64,000 nt of DNA from Alteromonadaceae bacterium XY-R5. Its GTDB lineage: Bacteria > Pseudomonadota > Gammaproteobacteria > Enterobacterales > Alteromonadaceae. The stretch is from positions 62,001 through 126,000 of the forward strand of contig LXWE01000011.1 in assembly GCA_001660395.1 (NCBI GenBank). The letters run 5' to 3'. The notes beneath the pieces are model-generated. The model ran no database searches. It saw nothing but the letters and a program-made list of their open reading frames with translations, and had not been told where the DNA came from. A program made the translations under genes and the position numbers. Below, one piece after another: positions 20,841-30,334 of the stretch (position 1 is its first letter; the number at the start of each line of letters is the position of its first letter).

Positions 20841-21845
20841 TTAAGGCTTAGCGATAAAACCGACGGCCTCAAACGCTTTTGCCAGAGTAGGTGCGGCGCG
20901 CTCGCTGGCTTTGTCTGCCCCGATTTTCATTAAGCGGTTTAATTCTGCCTGATCGCTACGCAATGCGTGGTATTTCTGCTGGATGGGTTCTAGCAGAGCG
21001 ACAACTGCATCGGCCACATCGCCTTTCAGATGACCGTACATCTTGTCTTCATATTCAGGGACAAGATCGTCGATACTGCGACCTGTAGCGCAAGACAGCA
21101 GACTTAGCAGGTTTGATACTCCCGCCTTTTCTGCAGGATCAAAGTAAATGCGAGCTTGCTCGTCAGAATCGGTCACTGCACGTTTGATTTTCTTGGCGAT
21201 TTTTTTCGGGTCTTCCAGTAAACCTACAAAGTTATTTGGGTTTTCATCAGACTTGGACATCTTCTTGGTTGGATCCTGCAGACTCATAAAGCGCGCACCC
21301 ACCTTTGGAATGTACGCTTCTGGCAGCGTAAACACATCGCCGTAGAGGTTATTAAAGCGAGTAGCAACATCGCGCGTCAGCTCTAAGTGTTGCTTTTGAT
21401 CTTCTCCTACGGGCACCTGATGTGCCTGATACAGCAGAATATCTGCGGCTTGCAGTGCCGGGTAGCTAAATAATCCTGCATTGATATTGGTTTCATTTTT
21501 AGCGGATTTATCTTTGAACTGCGTCATACGGCTCAGTTCACCCATTTGGGTGTAACAGTTCATGATCCAACCCAGCTGGGCATGCTCAGGTACCTGAGAT
21601 TGCATAAATATAGTGCTTTTCTCTGGGTCAATTCCACAGGCCACATACAGAGCAAGGCCATCCAAGCAAGCTTCGCGCAATTTAGCCGGATCCTGACGCA
21701 CCGTAATCGCATGCAGGTCTGCCAGCATATATAAGCACTGATAATCGTCCTGCATAGCCACCCACTGACGGATCGCGCCCATATAGTTACCAATAGTGAG
21801 TTGTCCGGATGGCTGGCAGCCACTAAGTACGATTTGTTTGCTCAT
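20841..21845 (-). CDS. trpS: tryptophanyl-tRNA synthetase
   Basis: This class-I aminoacyl-tRNA synthetase charges tRNA-Trp. The 334-residue length is typical. The first signature is TIGNYMG (HIGH-like, in [13 protein letters not shown]), and the second is KKMSKSDEN near residue 195, with the usual DLHAITV and [14 protein letters not shown] segments. ATG 21843-21845 is the family start. It follows rpe by 24 bases in the same operon, as in the E. coli dam-rpe-gph-trpS chain, but gph is missing between them. Confidence 0.97.
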   Translation of the reverse strand: MSKQIVLSGCQPSGQLTIGNYMGAIRQWVAMQDDYQCLYMLADLHAITVRQDPAKLREACLDGLALYVACGIDPEKSTIFMQSQVPEHAQLGWIMNCYTQMGELSRMTQFKDKSAKNETNINAGLFSYPALQAADILLYQAHQVPVGEDQKQHLELTRDVATRFNNLYGDVFTLPEAYIPKVGARFMSLQDPTKKMSKSDENPNNFVGLLEDPKKIAKKIKRAVTDSDEQARIYFDPAEKAGVSNLLSLLSCATGRSIDDLVPEYEDKMYGHLKGDVADAVVALLEPIQQKYHALRSDQAELNRLMKIGADKASERAAPTLAKAFEAVGFIAKP

Positions 21846-21869
21846 AATTTGCTTCTTTAGTTATCTAAA

Positions 21870-22547
21870 TTAATCTCGTGATGCGAGACTGAGTTCATGG
21901 CGCATGGCGTCAACAACAGCCTTATAGTCGGGTTGACCGAATATAGCTGAACCTGCCACGAACATATCGGCGCCGGCTTCGGCAATGGCGCGAATATTAT
22001 CGACTTTTACGCCTCCGTCAATTTCAAGACGGATATTCTTGCCCGTTGCCTGAATTCGCTGTTTTACCTGGCGCAGTTTATCCAGTGTTGCAGGGATAAA
22101 TGACTGTCCACCAAAACCAGGGTTCACCGACATTAGTAATACGTGATCGAGTTGTTCAAGGGTGTAATCAAGGTGATGCAGAGGCGTAGCAGGATTAAAT
22201 ACCAAACCCGCCTTACAGCCAGCCGATTTAATCAATTGAATACTGCGGTCCACATGCTCAGAGGCTTCCGGGTGAAAACTGATATAGGTTGCCCCCGCTG
22301 CTGCAAAGGCCTCAATCATGGCGTCGACGGGTTTTACCATCAAATGCACATCAATATCAGCAGTGACACCATACTGGCGCAACGACTGACAAATCATGGG
22401 GCCAAATGTCAGATTAGGCACATAGTGATTGTCCATTACATCGAAGTGAATGACATCTGCACCCGCCGCTAACACCTTATCAACTTCTTCTCCCAGCCTG
22501 GCAAAGTCGGCTGACAGAATTGAAGGGGCAATCAAATAATCCGCCAT
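21870..22547 (-). CDS. rpe: ribulose-phosphate 3-epimerase
   Basis: This TIM-barrel enzyme of the pentose phosphate pathway interconverts ribulose-5-phosphate and xylulose-5-phosphate. The 225-residue protein shows [31 protein letters not shown] (metal His and catalytic Asp), [14 protein letters not shown] and [10 protein letters not shown] (second catalytic Asp). The ATG at 22545-22547 has a strong GGGGAG seven bases upstream, so the longer in-frame extension to 22652 is rejected. It forms an operon with trpS. Confidence 0.97.
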   Translation of the reverse strand: MADYLIAPSILSADFARLGEEVDKVLAAGADVIHFDVMDNHYVPNLTFGPMICQSLRQYGVTADIDVHLMVKPVDAMIEAFAAAGATYISFHPEASEHVDRSIQLIKSAGCKAGLVFNPATPLHHLDYTLEQLDHVLLMSVNPGFGGQSFIPATLDKLRQVKQRIQATGKNIRLEIDGGVKVDNIRAIAEAGADMFVAGSAIFGQPDYKAVVDAMRHELSLASRD

Positions 22548-22885
22548 CAAAATACTCCCCGAAAAAGAAAGGCTTACTTTACCTAAATTGCCGTGATGGA
22601 GAAAGCATCTAGGAATGTGCTTTTTTGGTGAATTTGCACACAGATGGTGCATTTTTTATTCTATCGGCTACATTATGCTTAACAGGGTTAACCAAGGGAG
22701 TGGGTGAAAGTGCTTAATAAACAATAAATTAAGCTGATTTTTTACAGTGTTAAAAATATTGGTGCAGTAGGCACCGCTTTTGCCTTAGTGATGTGGAGAA
22801 TAAAAATACCGCTCATCAAGGCGGAAGAAAAACAACAATGAAGAAAACTCTTTTGAAGGCACAAAATTCCAACTGGAGAAAACGT
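22548..22885. other. divergent intergenic region, rpe / TorF porin
   Basis: This 338-base AT-rich spacer carries the promoters of rpe (minus) and the porin gene (plus). A small hairpin GGTGC-AGTA-GGCACC lies near 22760-22774 in the porin leader. No other gene is supported here. Confidence 0.4.
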
Positions 22886-23560
22886 ATGAGAAAATTGAAA
22901 GTCGCCTCTATTGCAGCAGCTGTTTTGGCAGCCTCTTCTTTTAGCCAATTTGCCGCAGCAGAAGTGAGCGCCAATTTCGGTGTAACCAGCAACTATTTGT
23001 GGCGTGGTGTGACTCAGAGCTCTGATGGTCCATCTATCTCAGGTGGTATCGATTACTCTGATGAAAGCGGTTTCTATGTCGGTACCTGGATTGGCTCAGT
23101 AGACTGGGGTTCAGCAGGTACTGAGAACGATCTGTATTTGGGTTACAGTGGCGAGTCTGGTGACTTCGGTTACGACGTTGGCTATGTATACTACCTGTAT
23201 CCAGAGGATGAATATGAAGATTCAAACTTTGGTGAGCTGTATTTCAATGGTTCTTACGGTGACCTGTCCTTTGGTATCGCTTACACAGTGAACAGTGATA
23301 TCGCTGACGACGACCCATTTGGTACTGGTGATATCTACGTAAGTGCTGGCTATAGCTTTGCACTGCCAAATGACTTTGGTCTGGACCTGACTGTTGGTCA
23401 CTATGCGTTTGATTCAAAGGGCTATGACGATGATTACACGCACTTCCAGGCTGATATCAGCAAAGGTGACTTTGTTCTGACTATTTCTAAAGCAACTGAT
23501 GCTGCAGATATGACAGACGATGACCTGAAGTTTGCAGTTAGCTGGAGCGCCAGCTTCTAA
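22886..23560 (+). CDS. TorF family putative porin (Gcw_chp type)
   Basis: The 224-residue outer-membrane protein has a signal peptide ending FAAA (cleavage near residue 25). A beta-rich domain follows, beginning SANFGVTSNYLWRGVTQSS, the signature of the TorF/Gcw_chp family, with alternating aromatic and acidic strands ending in SWSASF. It is presumed to form a small barrel; the substrate is unknown. ATG 22886 was chosen because GGAG lies seven bases upstream; in-frame starts at 22838 (ATG) and 22793 (GTG) would only lengthen the basic n-region. It is monocistronic with a strong terminator. It interrupts the ancestral dam-rpe order on the opposite strand. Confidence 0.88.
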   Translation: MRKLKVASIAAAVLAASSFSQFAAAEVSANFGVTSNYLWRGVTQSSDGPSISGGIDYSDESGFYVGTWIGSVDWGSAGTENDLYLGYSGESGDFGYDVGYVYYLYPEDEYEDSNFGELYFNGSYGDLSFGIAYTVNSDIADDDPFGTGDIYVSAGYSFALPNDFGLDLTVGHYAFDSKGYDDDYTHFQADISKGDFVLTISKATDAADMTDDDLKFAVSWSASF

Positions 23561-23592
23561 GCATCGCTTAGACAATTTTGAGTAGCTAGCAG

Positions 23593-23617
23593 AAAAAGGC
23601 GCCAACGGCGCCTTTTT
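23593..23617 (+). terminator. rho-independent terminator after TorF porin
   Basis: AAAAAGGCGCC, AAC loop, GGCGCC, TTTTT. A perfect stem with a T-tract 32 bases after the stop. Confidence 0.92.
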
Positions 23618-23721
23618 CTTTACCGTACGGTTAAGTTGACAATTTCTGCGATGGGCGCAGGTTGTCTAAAGTTTCACCACTGATATAATCCTGATTCAAC
23701 CTGAAACAGGAGAATGTCATA

Positions 23722-24036
23722 GTGAAGATGCAACAAAAGGGATTATTTGCTGCAGTCATCGCGACTACGTTGGGCGGTTACTGTGTTTTATCTGACTCGG
23801 ATAACGATACGCTTGTTAGTGCCAATATGCCCGTATGCTATGCGTCAGTGATGGACGTTGAAGAGAGTAATGACAGCCAACACACGTCTGGCTGTGAACT
23901 TGCAAAAGAACAGCAAGTAAGTTGGGTAAGTTGGCTTGCTGGGGGAAGTTCGTACCAGTTTCATTATCTGGATTTACTTGAGCTACTCTCGCGCGATCCT
24001 GATAGTCAACATTCGGCTACTGTCACGCCAAGATGA
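23722..24036 (+). CDS. small exported hypothetical protein
   Basis: The 104-residue product begins at GTG 23722, with AGGAG nine bases upstream; an ATG two codons later is possible but too far from that site. The N-terminus (basic, then GLFAAVIATTLGGYCV) looks like a signal peptide or membrane anchor. The remainder is acidic with two or three cysteines and a YQFHYLDLLELLSRD helix. I recognise no family. Its stop overlaps the start of the DUF2970 gene (ATGA), so the two form an operon. Confidence 0.65.
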   Translation: MKMQQKGLFAAVIATTLGGYCVLSDSDNDTLVSANMPVCYASVMDVEESNDSQHTSGCELAKEQQVSWVSWLAGGSSYQFHYLDLLELLSRDPDSQHSATVTPR

Positions 24037-24230
24037 AATCTATTTCCAAGCAGACTGGCTGGCGCACGTTACTCAGTGTGTTAGCGGCTGCATTTGGTGT
24101 CCAATCTAACAAAAATTATCAGCATGATTTTCAGATGAACAGCCCTGTACCTTTTATCGTGCTCGGGGGACTATTTGTGCTGGGCTTTATTTTACTGCTG
24201 ATGCTCGTGGTGCATTGGGTGATAGGTTAG
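24033..24230 (+). CDS. DUF2970 family small membrane protein
   Basis: The 65-residue protein has the DUF2970 layout: SVLAAAFGVQSNKNYQHDF, then a single C-terminal membrane helix (about residues 40-62). The function is unknown. It is translationally coupled to the upstream gene by ATGA overlap. Its last 44 bases overlap the 3' end of dam on the opposite strand, so the two transcripts are antisense to each other there. Confidence 0.85.
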   Translation: MKSISKQTGWRTLLSVLAAAFGVQSNKNYQHDFQMNSPVPFIVLGGLFVLGFILLLMLVVHWVIG

Positions 24231-25062
24231 TCTGCTTTTTGGCAGGTTGGTAAAGTGCCATAAGTTCTGCCACTTTCTTTCTGCCGGAGCCTTTCTGGCT
24301 GATAAAACGGTTTACCTGAAGATTACTAATATTCGCACCTGAGTAAATCTCACGTGTGAAATCGGTATCGTGGTTACTGATCAGTACAGGAATTTTACGT
24401 TTGACGGCTGTATCTGCCGCGACGTCAGCCAGGATACGCTGGTCCTCAAGGTTAAAACCATTGCTGGCGTAACTGGTAAAGCGCGCCGTTTGGCTAATAG
24501 GCGCATACGGTGGATCGCAGTAAATAACTGAGCCTGCCGATACCATGGGAAAGATTTGGGTAAATGGCTGACAGGTAAACGTGGCATTTTGTGCTTTTTC
24601 AGCAAAGAATAAGAGTTCCGCTTTGGGAAAATAGGGCGCTTTATAACGACCAAATGGCACATTAAAGATACCAGACAGATTATAGCGACACAGGCCGTTA
24701 TATCCGTAGCGGTTCATATATAAAAATAACAATGACCGCAGATAAGGATCTTTACTGGCGTTAAACTCTGCGCGCAGCGCGTAATACGCATCGGGATTGT
24801 TATTCGCGGCACAAAAATAGCGTTCAGCATCCTGTATATAAGTATCAGGCTTTTGTTGCAGAATTCGGTACAGATTAATCAGGTCAGGATTGATGTCATT
24901 GAGCAGGTAATGCTTAAAATCAGTGTTCAGGAACACCGAACCTGCGCCGACAAATGGCTCAACCAGAGTATGTCCCTCTGGTAATAAACTTCGGATTTGC
25001 TCAACCAGAGTGTATTTACCGCCTGCCCATTTCAAAAAGGCGCGTTTCTTATTGTTCTTCAT
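24187..25062 (-). CDS. dam: DNA adenine methylase (GATC)
   Basis: Dam methylates the adenine of GATC, guiding mismatch repair, replication timing and phase-variable promoters. The 291-residue protein has LKWAGGKY near residue 9, the SAM motif FVGAGSVF, and catalytic DPPY in IYCDPPYAPIS, in the alpha-class order. ATG 25060-25062 gives the canonical short N-terminus; the longer frame needs a TTG at 25125. It lies 78 bases after damX in the conserved aroK-aroB-damX-dam order. The 3' end overlaps the convergent DUF2970 gene. Confidence 0.96.
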   Translation of the reverse strand: MKNNKKRAFLKWAGGKYTLVEQIRSLLPEGHTLVEPFVGAGSVFLNTDFKHYLLNDINPDLINLYRILQQKPDTYIQDAERYFCAANNNPDAYYALRAEFNASKDPYLRSLLFLYMNRYGYNGLCRYNLSGIFNVPFGRYKAPYFPKAELLFFAEKAQNATFTCQPFTQIFPMVSAGSVIYCDPPYAPISQTARFTSYASNGFNLEDQRILADVAADTAVKRKIPVLISNHDTDFTREIYSGANISNLQVNRFISQKGSGRKKVAELMALYQPAKKQTNLSPNAPRASAVK

Positions 25063-25140
25063 CTTTTTAAAATTAATACAGGCTTGGACCGCAGGAAACT
25101 GAGATTGTATCGGGCATTGACGCAAACGACAATGTGCGGA

Positions 25141-26703
25141 TCAGTCCTTGGCGAAGATTTTGCTAATCTCCGCATGAACTTTGTCCGCCGGCTTAATAAA
25201 TGGTGATTCGCTAAGCATTACCTGAGGCAAAAAGTTAAGAGCACCCTCAGCCTCATCCACATTGGCATAGGCTTTTTTATACAGAGCAACATACCAGTCT
25301 TTTTCGTTTCGTTTGGATGCGTACACCCAAACTTTATCGGCCAGTTGGTTATCGAAAATGTAATCAGCCAGTACTTGTTCGCTGGCAGTCGCCATTAATT
25401 GAATAAACTGCGTAGTCGGCGGGAATTCCAACAGTGTGGCTTCGTCAAACAAGTAACTGCGGCCATTTTCTTTTGCCTGTAATGCGAGTACCTGTGCCTC
25501 ATTGACAATATCTTCTACTGGGTAATCTTGTTCGGTTGGTTCTACTTCAATGAGTGACGGCGCAGTCGTATTAATTTCACTGCCAGTATTGGCAATTTTA
25601 TAGTCATCATTTTGGCTGACTTTACTTGCTGTATCAGCGATCCTAGTCGACGCTGCCTGAGTTGCAGGTGAAGTCATTGTGGCGTTGTCGATACTGTTTG
25701 AGTGCTCCAGAGATTCAGGTATCTGAGTGTCAGCACTGCTTTCTGCAGATGAGGGCGAAACGCTGGGCGTTAATGGCGATGGGCTTGCTTCGAGTTTTTT
25801 GACCGCATCGGACCAGGTGGTTACTGTGCGACTTGTATCGGAACTGGTATCGTCTGCCTGAGGCGAAGCATCAGCCGCTTCGATTGTCTCAACAACACTT
25901 GGATTTTCAGTTGTGTTATCAACCTTTTGTGTCTGCGTATCTGTTGCACCCGATGTTGTTTCAGAGGGCTCTGTTGGTGCTGAAAGTACATCTACTAGCT
26001 TACCGATACCGCCGTATTGCCATGAGAGGATACCGGCAAATACGCCAACAAATATGCAAAATAGCACGAGTCGGAACCACCAAAGTCCGACAACCTTTGG
26101 TTTGCTAACCTCGGGTTGCTGAGCGGCATGACGTTGTTCGATGTGACGTTGAAACTGTTCGCGCCTGGCTTTAATAAACGCATCTAATTCGCTGCCGCTT
26201 TGCTCTTGTGCAAAAGACTCACTGCGGATAATTAATGGCTTTTCTTTGCTGTTTGCCGGCAACCAGCTTTTAGCCTGTTTCGCCCACCAGGTTTTGCCGA
26301 ACAGCAGGACGTTTAGATGCTGACGATTTCGCGCAAAGCGACTTTGTAGAACCAATTCCCATAGTTCTTGCAGGATTTGTCTGGGCAGATGTTCTGCGCG
26401 GCAGATGCAGATAATTACAGGCCCTTCGTGGAAATTCAGATGGGACAATAATTCATTTAACGGCCGATGAAATTGATGACCATTGGCACCCAACTGGCGA
26501 CAAAGCTGCTGGCGATAATCAGGGGCCTGAAAACTTTCATTTGCAGAAAAATAGGCGATTTCGGTACCGTCATTTTGTTGGCTAAGGAAACCTTCGACGG
26601 TGGCGACTTGTTGATCAATGGTGTCACTGCTGACAAATAGCAGCTGTGAAGAATAGCTGACTAAGTGTTCTAAGCGACTATGCAATTCAGACAGTGCCAC
26701 CAT
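25141..26703 (-). CDS. damX: DamX-like cell-division protein with SPOR domain
   Basis: The 520-residue bitopic membrane protein has a cytoplasmic N-terminal AAA-like region without an intact Walker A (residues 1-200). One membrane helix follows at about 206-227, then a long Ser/Thr/Pro-rich periplasmic linker (230-420). A C-terminal SPOR domain (about 425-510, with TQFIQLMATASEQVLADYI and WYVALYKKAYANVDEA) binds denuded peptidoglycan glycans at the septum. Position between aroB and dam, length and layout all match DamX. ATG 26701-26703 follows aroB by 12 bases. Confidence 0.92.
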   Translation of the reverse strand: MVALSELHSRLEHLVSYSSQLLFVSSDTIDQQVATVEGFLSQQNDGTEIAYFSANESFQAPDYRQQLCRQLGANGHQFHRPLNELLSHLNFHEGPVIICICRAEHLPRQILQELWELVLQSRFARNRQHLNVLLFGKTWWAKQAKSWLPANSKEKPLIIRSESFAQEQSGSELDAFIKARREQFQRHIEQRHAAQQPEVSKPKVVGLWWFRLVLFCIFVGVFAGILSWQYGGIGKLVDVLSAPTEPSETTSGATDTQTQKVDNTTENPSVVETIEAADASPQADDTSSDTSRTVTTWSDAVKKLEASPSPLTPSVSPSSAESSADTQIPESLEHSNSIDNATMTSPATQAASTRIADTASKVSQNDDYKIANTGSEINTTAPSLIEVEPTEQDYPVEDIVNEAQVLALQAKENGRSYLFDEATLLEFPPTTQFIQLMATASEQVLADYIFDNQLADKVWVYASKRNEKDWYVALYKKAYANVDEAEGALNFLPQVMLSESPFIKPADKVHAEISKIFAKD

Positions 26704-26715
26704 TCTGCTCTCAAG

Positions 26716-27786
26716 TTAGGGAGTTAAAATTGCCTCCAGCAAAGCATCCTCTACGTTATCCGTGACTACTGCTTTACCAATGCCTTGAGGCAGTACAAAA
26801 CGGATTTTACCTGATTTGACCTTTTTATCGTGGCGCATATGGCGCATGAACGTATCGTAATTCATGTCCTCTGGCGCTTTCACGGGTAAATCAAACGCGG
26901 CTAGTAGGTCGATAACGCGACGAACTTCTGACGCACTTTGCCATTGTTTCTGTTCTGCAACTAACGAAGCAATTACCATGCCCGCCGAAACGGCTTCTCC
27001 ATGCAACCAGTTACCGTAGCCTTGCTCTGCTTCTATAGCGTGACCAAACGTGTGTCCCAGATTCAATATTGCCCGTAGGCCCGACTCAGTCTCATCCTGA
27101 GCCACAACATCTGCTTTAATCTGGCAGCATCGTTCAATCGCGTAAGCCAATGCTTCTGGTTGCTTCGCTTTTAACGCGGCCACATTGCCTTCTAACCACT
27201 GGAAAAAGTCAGCATCATAAATAATGCCGTACTTGATCACTTCGGCCATGCCAGCACTAAATTCTCGCGGCGGCAGGGTTTCGAGCGTGGTGGTGTCAAT
27301 CAACACGGCTTTAGGCTGATAAAAGGCGCCAATCATGTTTTTCCCAAGAGGGTGATTGACCGCCGTTTTACCACCAACAGACGAGTCGACCTGAGACAGC
27401 AATGTCGTCGGAATCTGGATAAAGGGCATGCCACGCTGGAAACTGGCGGCTACAAATCCGGTTAAATCACCAACTACGCCCCCACCCAATGCAATTAAGG
27501 TGGTATCGCGAGCAGCCTGCATTTCGAGCAAATAGCTGATTACCTTTTCGAAGCTAGCCAGGTTCTTATGCTGTTCGCCATCGGGCAGGATAAAGTGTGA
27601 CACGTCTTTATCTCCCAATGCCTTGATAATGGTTTCAAGGTAGAGCGGGGCGATGGTGTCATTGGTAATAATTATGGCTTTTTTACCTTTTACCGCTGAG
27701 GCCAGCAAAGTGCTGTGGGCAAGGGCGTTAGCCTGGATTGTAATGGGGTAACTGCGCTCCCCCAACTCTACAGTCAATGTTGTCAT
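26716..27786 (-). CDS. aroB: 3-dehydroquinate synthase
   Basis: AroB converts DAHP to 3-dehydroquinate in the shikimate pathway using NAD and a divalent metal. The 356-residue protein shows the NAD site [16 protein letters not shown], the [20 protein letters not shown] segment, and metal ligands in [12 protein letters not shown] and the later WLHGEAV. ATG 27784-27786 lies 28 bases after aroK, in the same operon. Confidence 0.97.
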   Translation of the reverse strand: MTTLTVELGERSYPITIQANALAHSTLLASAVKGKKAIIITNDTIAPLYLETIIKALGDKDVSHFILPDGEQHKNLASFEKVISYLLEMQAARDTTLIALGGGVVGDLTGFVAASFQRGMPFIQIPTTLLSQVDSSVGGKTAVNHPLGKNMIGAFYQPKAVLIDTTTLETLPPREFSAGMAEVIKYGIIYDADFFQWLEGNVAALKAKQPEALAYAIERCCQIKADVVAQDETESGLRAILNLGHTFGHAIEAEQGYGNWLHGEAVSAGMVIASLVAEQKQWQSASEVRRVIDLLAAFDLPVKAPEDMNYDTFMRHMRHDKKVKSGKIRFVLPQGIGKAVVTDNVEDALLEAILTP

Positions 27787-27814
27787 GAGCGCAGTCCTCC
27801 TGATAATGCGAGAA

Positions 27815-28330
27815 TTAAAGTCCGATTTTTTCGATGATCTGATTGGCTACTGCACGAGCGCTTTGGTCGTCGGTCGTGACGACATAGTCAGCCACTTCTT
27901 CATAAAGCGGATTACGCATGTCAGCCAAATCCTTTAGTACTTGTTCAGGATCATCTTTTTGTAACAACGGACGACGTTTGTCTCGTTGTGTACGTGCAAC
28001 CTGCTTTTCGATAGTCGTTTGCAGATAAATCACGATGCCACGAGCAGACAAGCGGTTACGTACGGCTTTATTGATAATAGAACCGCCGCCGGTTGCCAGG
28101 ACTATGCCTTGCTTATCGGTCAGATCGTTAATTACAGTTTCCTCGCGTTTACGGAAACCTTCTTCACCTTCTAAATCAAAAATCCAAGCGATGTCGGCAC
28201 CAGTACGTTTTTCAATTTCGTGATCCGAGTCATAAAATTCTAGGTGAAGTTCGTCTGCGAGATGTCTGCCGATAGTGCTTTTGCCTGCCCCCATAGGGCC
28301 AACAAGAAAGATATTACGTTTTTCAGCCAT
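27815..28330 (-). CDS. aroK: shikimate kinase
   Basis: AroK phosphorylates shikimate with ATP. The 171-residue P-loop protein has Walker [10 protein letters not shown] at residues 11-19, the shikimate-binding [11 protein letters not shown] with Asp34, and GGGS in the substrate pocket near residue 80. The RDKRRPLL stretch forms the lid. It is the first gene of aroK-aroB-damX-dam, 228 bases downstream of pilQ on the same strand. Confidence 0.97.
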   Translation of the reverse strand: MAEKRNIFLVGPMGAGKSTIGRHLADELHLEFYDSDHEIEKRTGADIAWIFDLEGEEGFRKREETVINDLTDKQGIVLATGGGSIINKAVRNRLSARGIVIYLQTTIEKQVARTQRDKRRPLLQKDDPEQVLKDLADMRNPLYEEVADYVVTTDDQSARAVANQIIEKIGL

Positions 28331-28520
28331 TTTTGCTTATATCACAACTTTTGTTCAATTAACGGGGTAGATAACGTGCTTGCGGCTACCCTTTCAACGG
28401 ATTAACCAGACCTCGTAAAAATTTCGAGGGCGGGATTATCTCAGGTCTAAAGCGTGATTTGCAAGCACTGATCGCCCAGAGATGCTGGATTTGGGCAAAC
28501 GTCTAACGGACTAGTATAGC

Positions 28521-28547
28521 GGGCTTTAACCAGAAGGGTTAAAGCCC
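28521..28547. terminator. strong hairpin after pilQ, no U-tract
   Basis: GGGCTTTAACC (28521-28531) pairs with GGTTAAAGCCC (28537-28547): 11 perfect pairs and a 5-base loop, 11 bases after the pilQ stop. No T-run follows on the minus strand, so it may protect the pil mRNA 3' end or attenuate transcription into aroK rather than terminate fully. Confidence 0.5.
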
Positions 28548-28558
28548 TGAATTTGTTA

Positions 28559-30334
28559 TTAAAACTTATCGGTCAGAATTTTAGGGGTAACGAAGATTAA
28601 AAGCTCTCGTTTTTCATTTACGCTGACACTATTACGGAACAGGAAGCCAATTCCGGGTAAATCACCGAGTAATGGCACCTTACTGACGTCTTTGGTAGAG
28701 GTTTGCTGGAAGATTCCACCCAGAACGATGGTTTCACCATTTTCTACTAATACCTGAGTACTAATTTCCTGAGTATCAATAGAAACAGCATCACCGGTTG
28801 ATGTAGAAACTGTTTCACCACGAGTATCCTGAGTAACGGTCAAATCCAGGATAATGCGGTTGTCAGGCGTAATATGTGGTACCACTTTCAGGCTAAGTAC
28901 CGCCTTCTTAAATTCAACAGATGTCGCTCCGCTTGACGTTGCCTGTACGTAAGGAATTTCTGTCCCTTGTTCGATGTAAGCTTCGTGTTGGTTTGCAACA
29001 GTAATGCGTGGACTCGCGATAACTTCACCTTTATTTTCGGATTCAAGCGCCGAAAGTTCTAAATCCAGGATAGTGCCGTTGGCAAGTTTGGCGACTTGCA
29101 GACCAATACTCCCGGCAGCGCTGGAAACAGGAAGGTTAACGTTTAGACGGTCAGATAAATCAGGCACTACACCACTTGCAACACTATCCGCACCCTCAAG
29201 TGTGCCCGATACGGATGTGTCATTCTGGCTGCCGCTGAATCCCCAACGTACGCCGAATTGTTCATCTATGTTATCGCGCACCGTTACCATACGAGATTCA
29301 ATCAGCACCTGCTTAATTGGAATATCCAACGCTTTGATAAGGGATTTTGCTTCATTGATAGATACTTCGGTATCTTTTATCAACAGCGTATTGGTACGTT
29401 CATCTACTGTGACTGAGCCGCGCGAACTTAAGATGCTGGCATCCGAGGTTTTCAATATGGTCGCCATATCCGCCGCCTTGGCATAGTTAATTTGGATGTT
29501 TGCCGACATCAGTGGTGCCAGTTCAGCAACTTGTTGCTGAGACTGTAATTCCTGCGTTTCGCGGGCAGTGAGTTCGCTTGAAGGGGCAACTAACATAATG
29601 TTGCCTTCCATACGTTTGTCTAAGCCTTTGATTTTTAAAATCATGGCTAGCGCCTGATCCCATGGAACACCTGATAAATTGATAGTAATGTTGCCGCTAA
29701 CGGTATCGGTAGTTACCAGGTTGAAGCCATTTACCTGAGCAATAATTTGTAATACCTGACGTACAGGTACATCCTGAAAATCTAAAGAAATGGGTTCGCC
29801 TGTAAACGGGGATACCTCTTCCGGCGCTTCTTCAGCCACTTCGGCTACCAGTGCTTCATCAACATTAATTACCAGTACGTTATCCTGGCGCTGATGTGTA
29901 AAGGTCACATCCGTATTCAGATTAAATTCAATGTGGCTGGCCTGGTCATCCTGGAAGGTTTCAAGATTCAGTACTGGGGTCGCAAAATCGGTCAGCTCCA
30001 GTGTGTAGAGCTGGTCTGCACCCAGTTCAACCTCCGGAAGAGTAAGTACTAGTTTACCGTCCTGCTTAGCTAGCTGAAGCTGATAATCGCCGTTGTTAAA
30101 GGTGATGCTGATTTCTGCACCCCCAGTTTCCAAACGATGAAAATCAATACCTTGCAATTGCGAACGGTAATGGAATTTCTGACTCTCTGCCGGATCAACC
30201 AATACCGTATCATTCACCTGACTGGCAGCCTGAAAAGACGCCATCGCGCCAACAGAGATGAGTAATCCCAGCAGCAGATACGGCAGCTTGTTAGAGCGAT
30301 TGAGCTTTTTATTAAAAATATAACGTTCAGACAT
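28559..30334 (-). CDS. pilQ: type IV pilus secretin
   Basis: PilQ forms the outer-membrane gated channel for type IV pili. The 591-residue protein has an N-terminal membrane/signal segment (about 17-37) and one AMIN-like domain (about 55-155, presumed peptidoglycan-binding). A secretin/TonB short domain and N1 domains follow (about 180-330), then the secretin core (about 350-590) with VASPRITVANQHEAYIEQG, EIPYVQ, ISTQVLVENGETIVLGGIF and PLLGDLPGIGFLFR. It is shorter than the 700-residue Pseudomonas form, which has two AMIN domains. Its ATG directly abuts the pilP stop. It is the last gene of pilMNOPQ. Confidence 0.96.
   Translation of the reverse strand: MSERYIFNKKLNRSNKLPYLLLGLLISVGAMASFQAASQVNDTVLVDPAESQKFHYRSQLQGIDFHRLETGGAEISITFNNGDYQLQLAKQDGKLVLTLPEVELGADQLYTLELTDFATPVLNLETFQDDQASHIEFNLNTDVTFTHQRQDNVLVINVDEALVAEVAEEAPEEVSPFTGEPISLDFQDVPVRQVLQIIAQVNGFNLVTTDTVSGNITINLSGVPWDQALAMILKIKGLDKRMEGNIMLVAPSSELTARETQELQSQQQVAELAPLMSANIQINYAKAADMATILKTSDASILSSRGSVTVDERTNTLLIKDTEVSINEAKSLIKALDIPIKQVLIESRMVTVRDNIDEQFGVRWGFSGSQNDTSVSGTLEGADSVASGVVPDLSDRLNVNLPVSSAAGSIGLQVAKLANGTILDLELSALESENKGEVIASPRITVANQHEAYIEQGTEIPYVQATSSGATSVEFKKAVLSLKVVPHITPDNRIILDLTVTQDTRGETVSTSTGDAVSIDTQEISTQVLVENGETIVLGGIFQQTSTKDVSKVPLLGDLPGIGFLFRNSVSVNEKRELLIFVTPKILTDKF

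Noticed and set aside
22793..22885. N-terminal extension of the TorF porin from GTG 22793 or ATG 22838
   Set aside because: It would only lengthen the n-region before the signal peptide; GGAG at 22875-22878 fits ATG 22886 best, though ATG 22838 is not fully excluded.
25063..25125. Longer Dam start at 25125
   Set aside because: It requires TTG, has no ribosome site, and adds residues not expected ahead of the conserved LKWAGGKY region.
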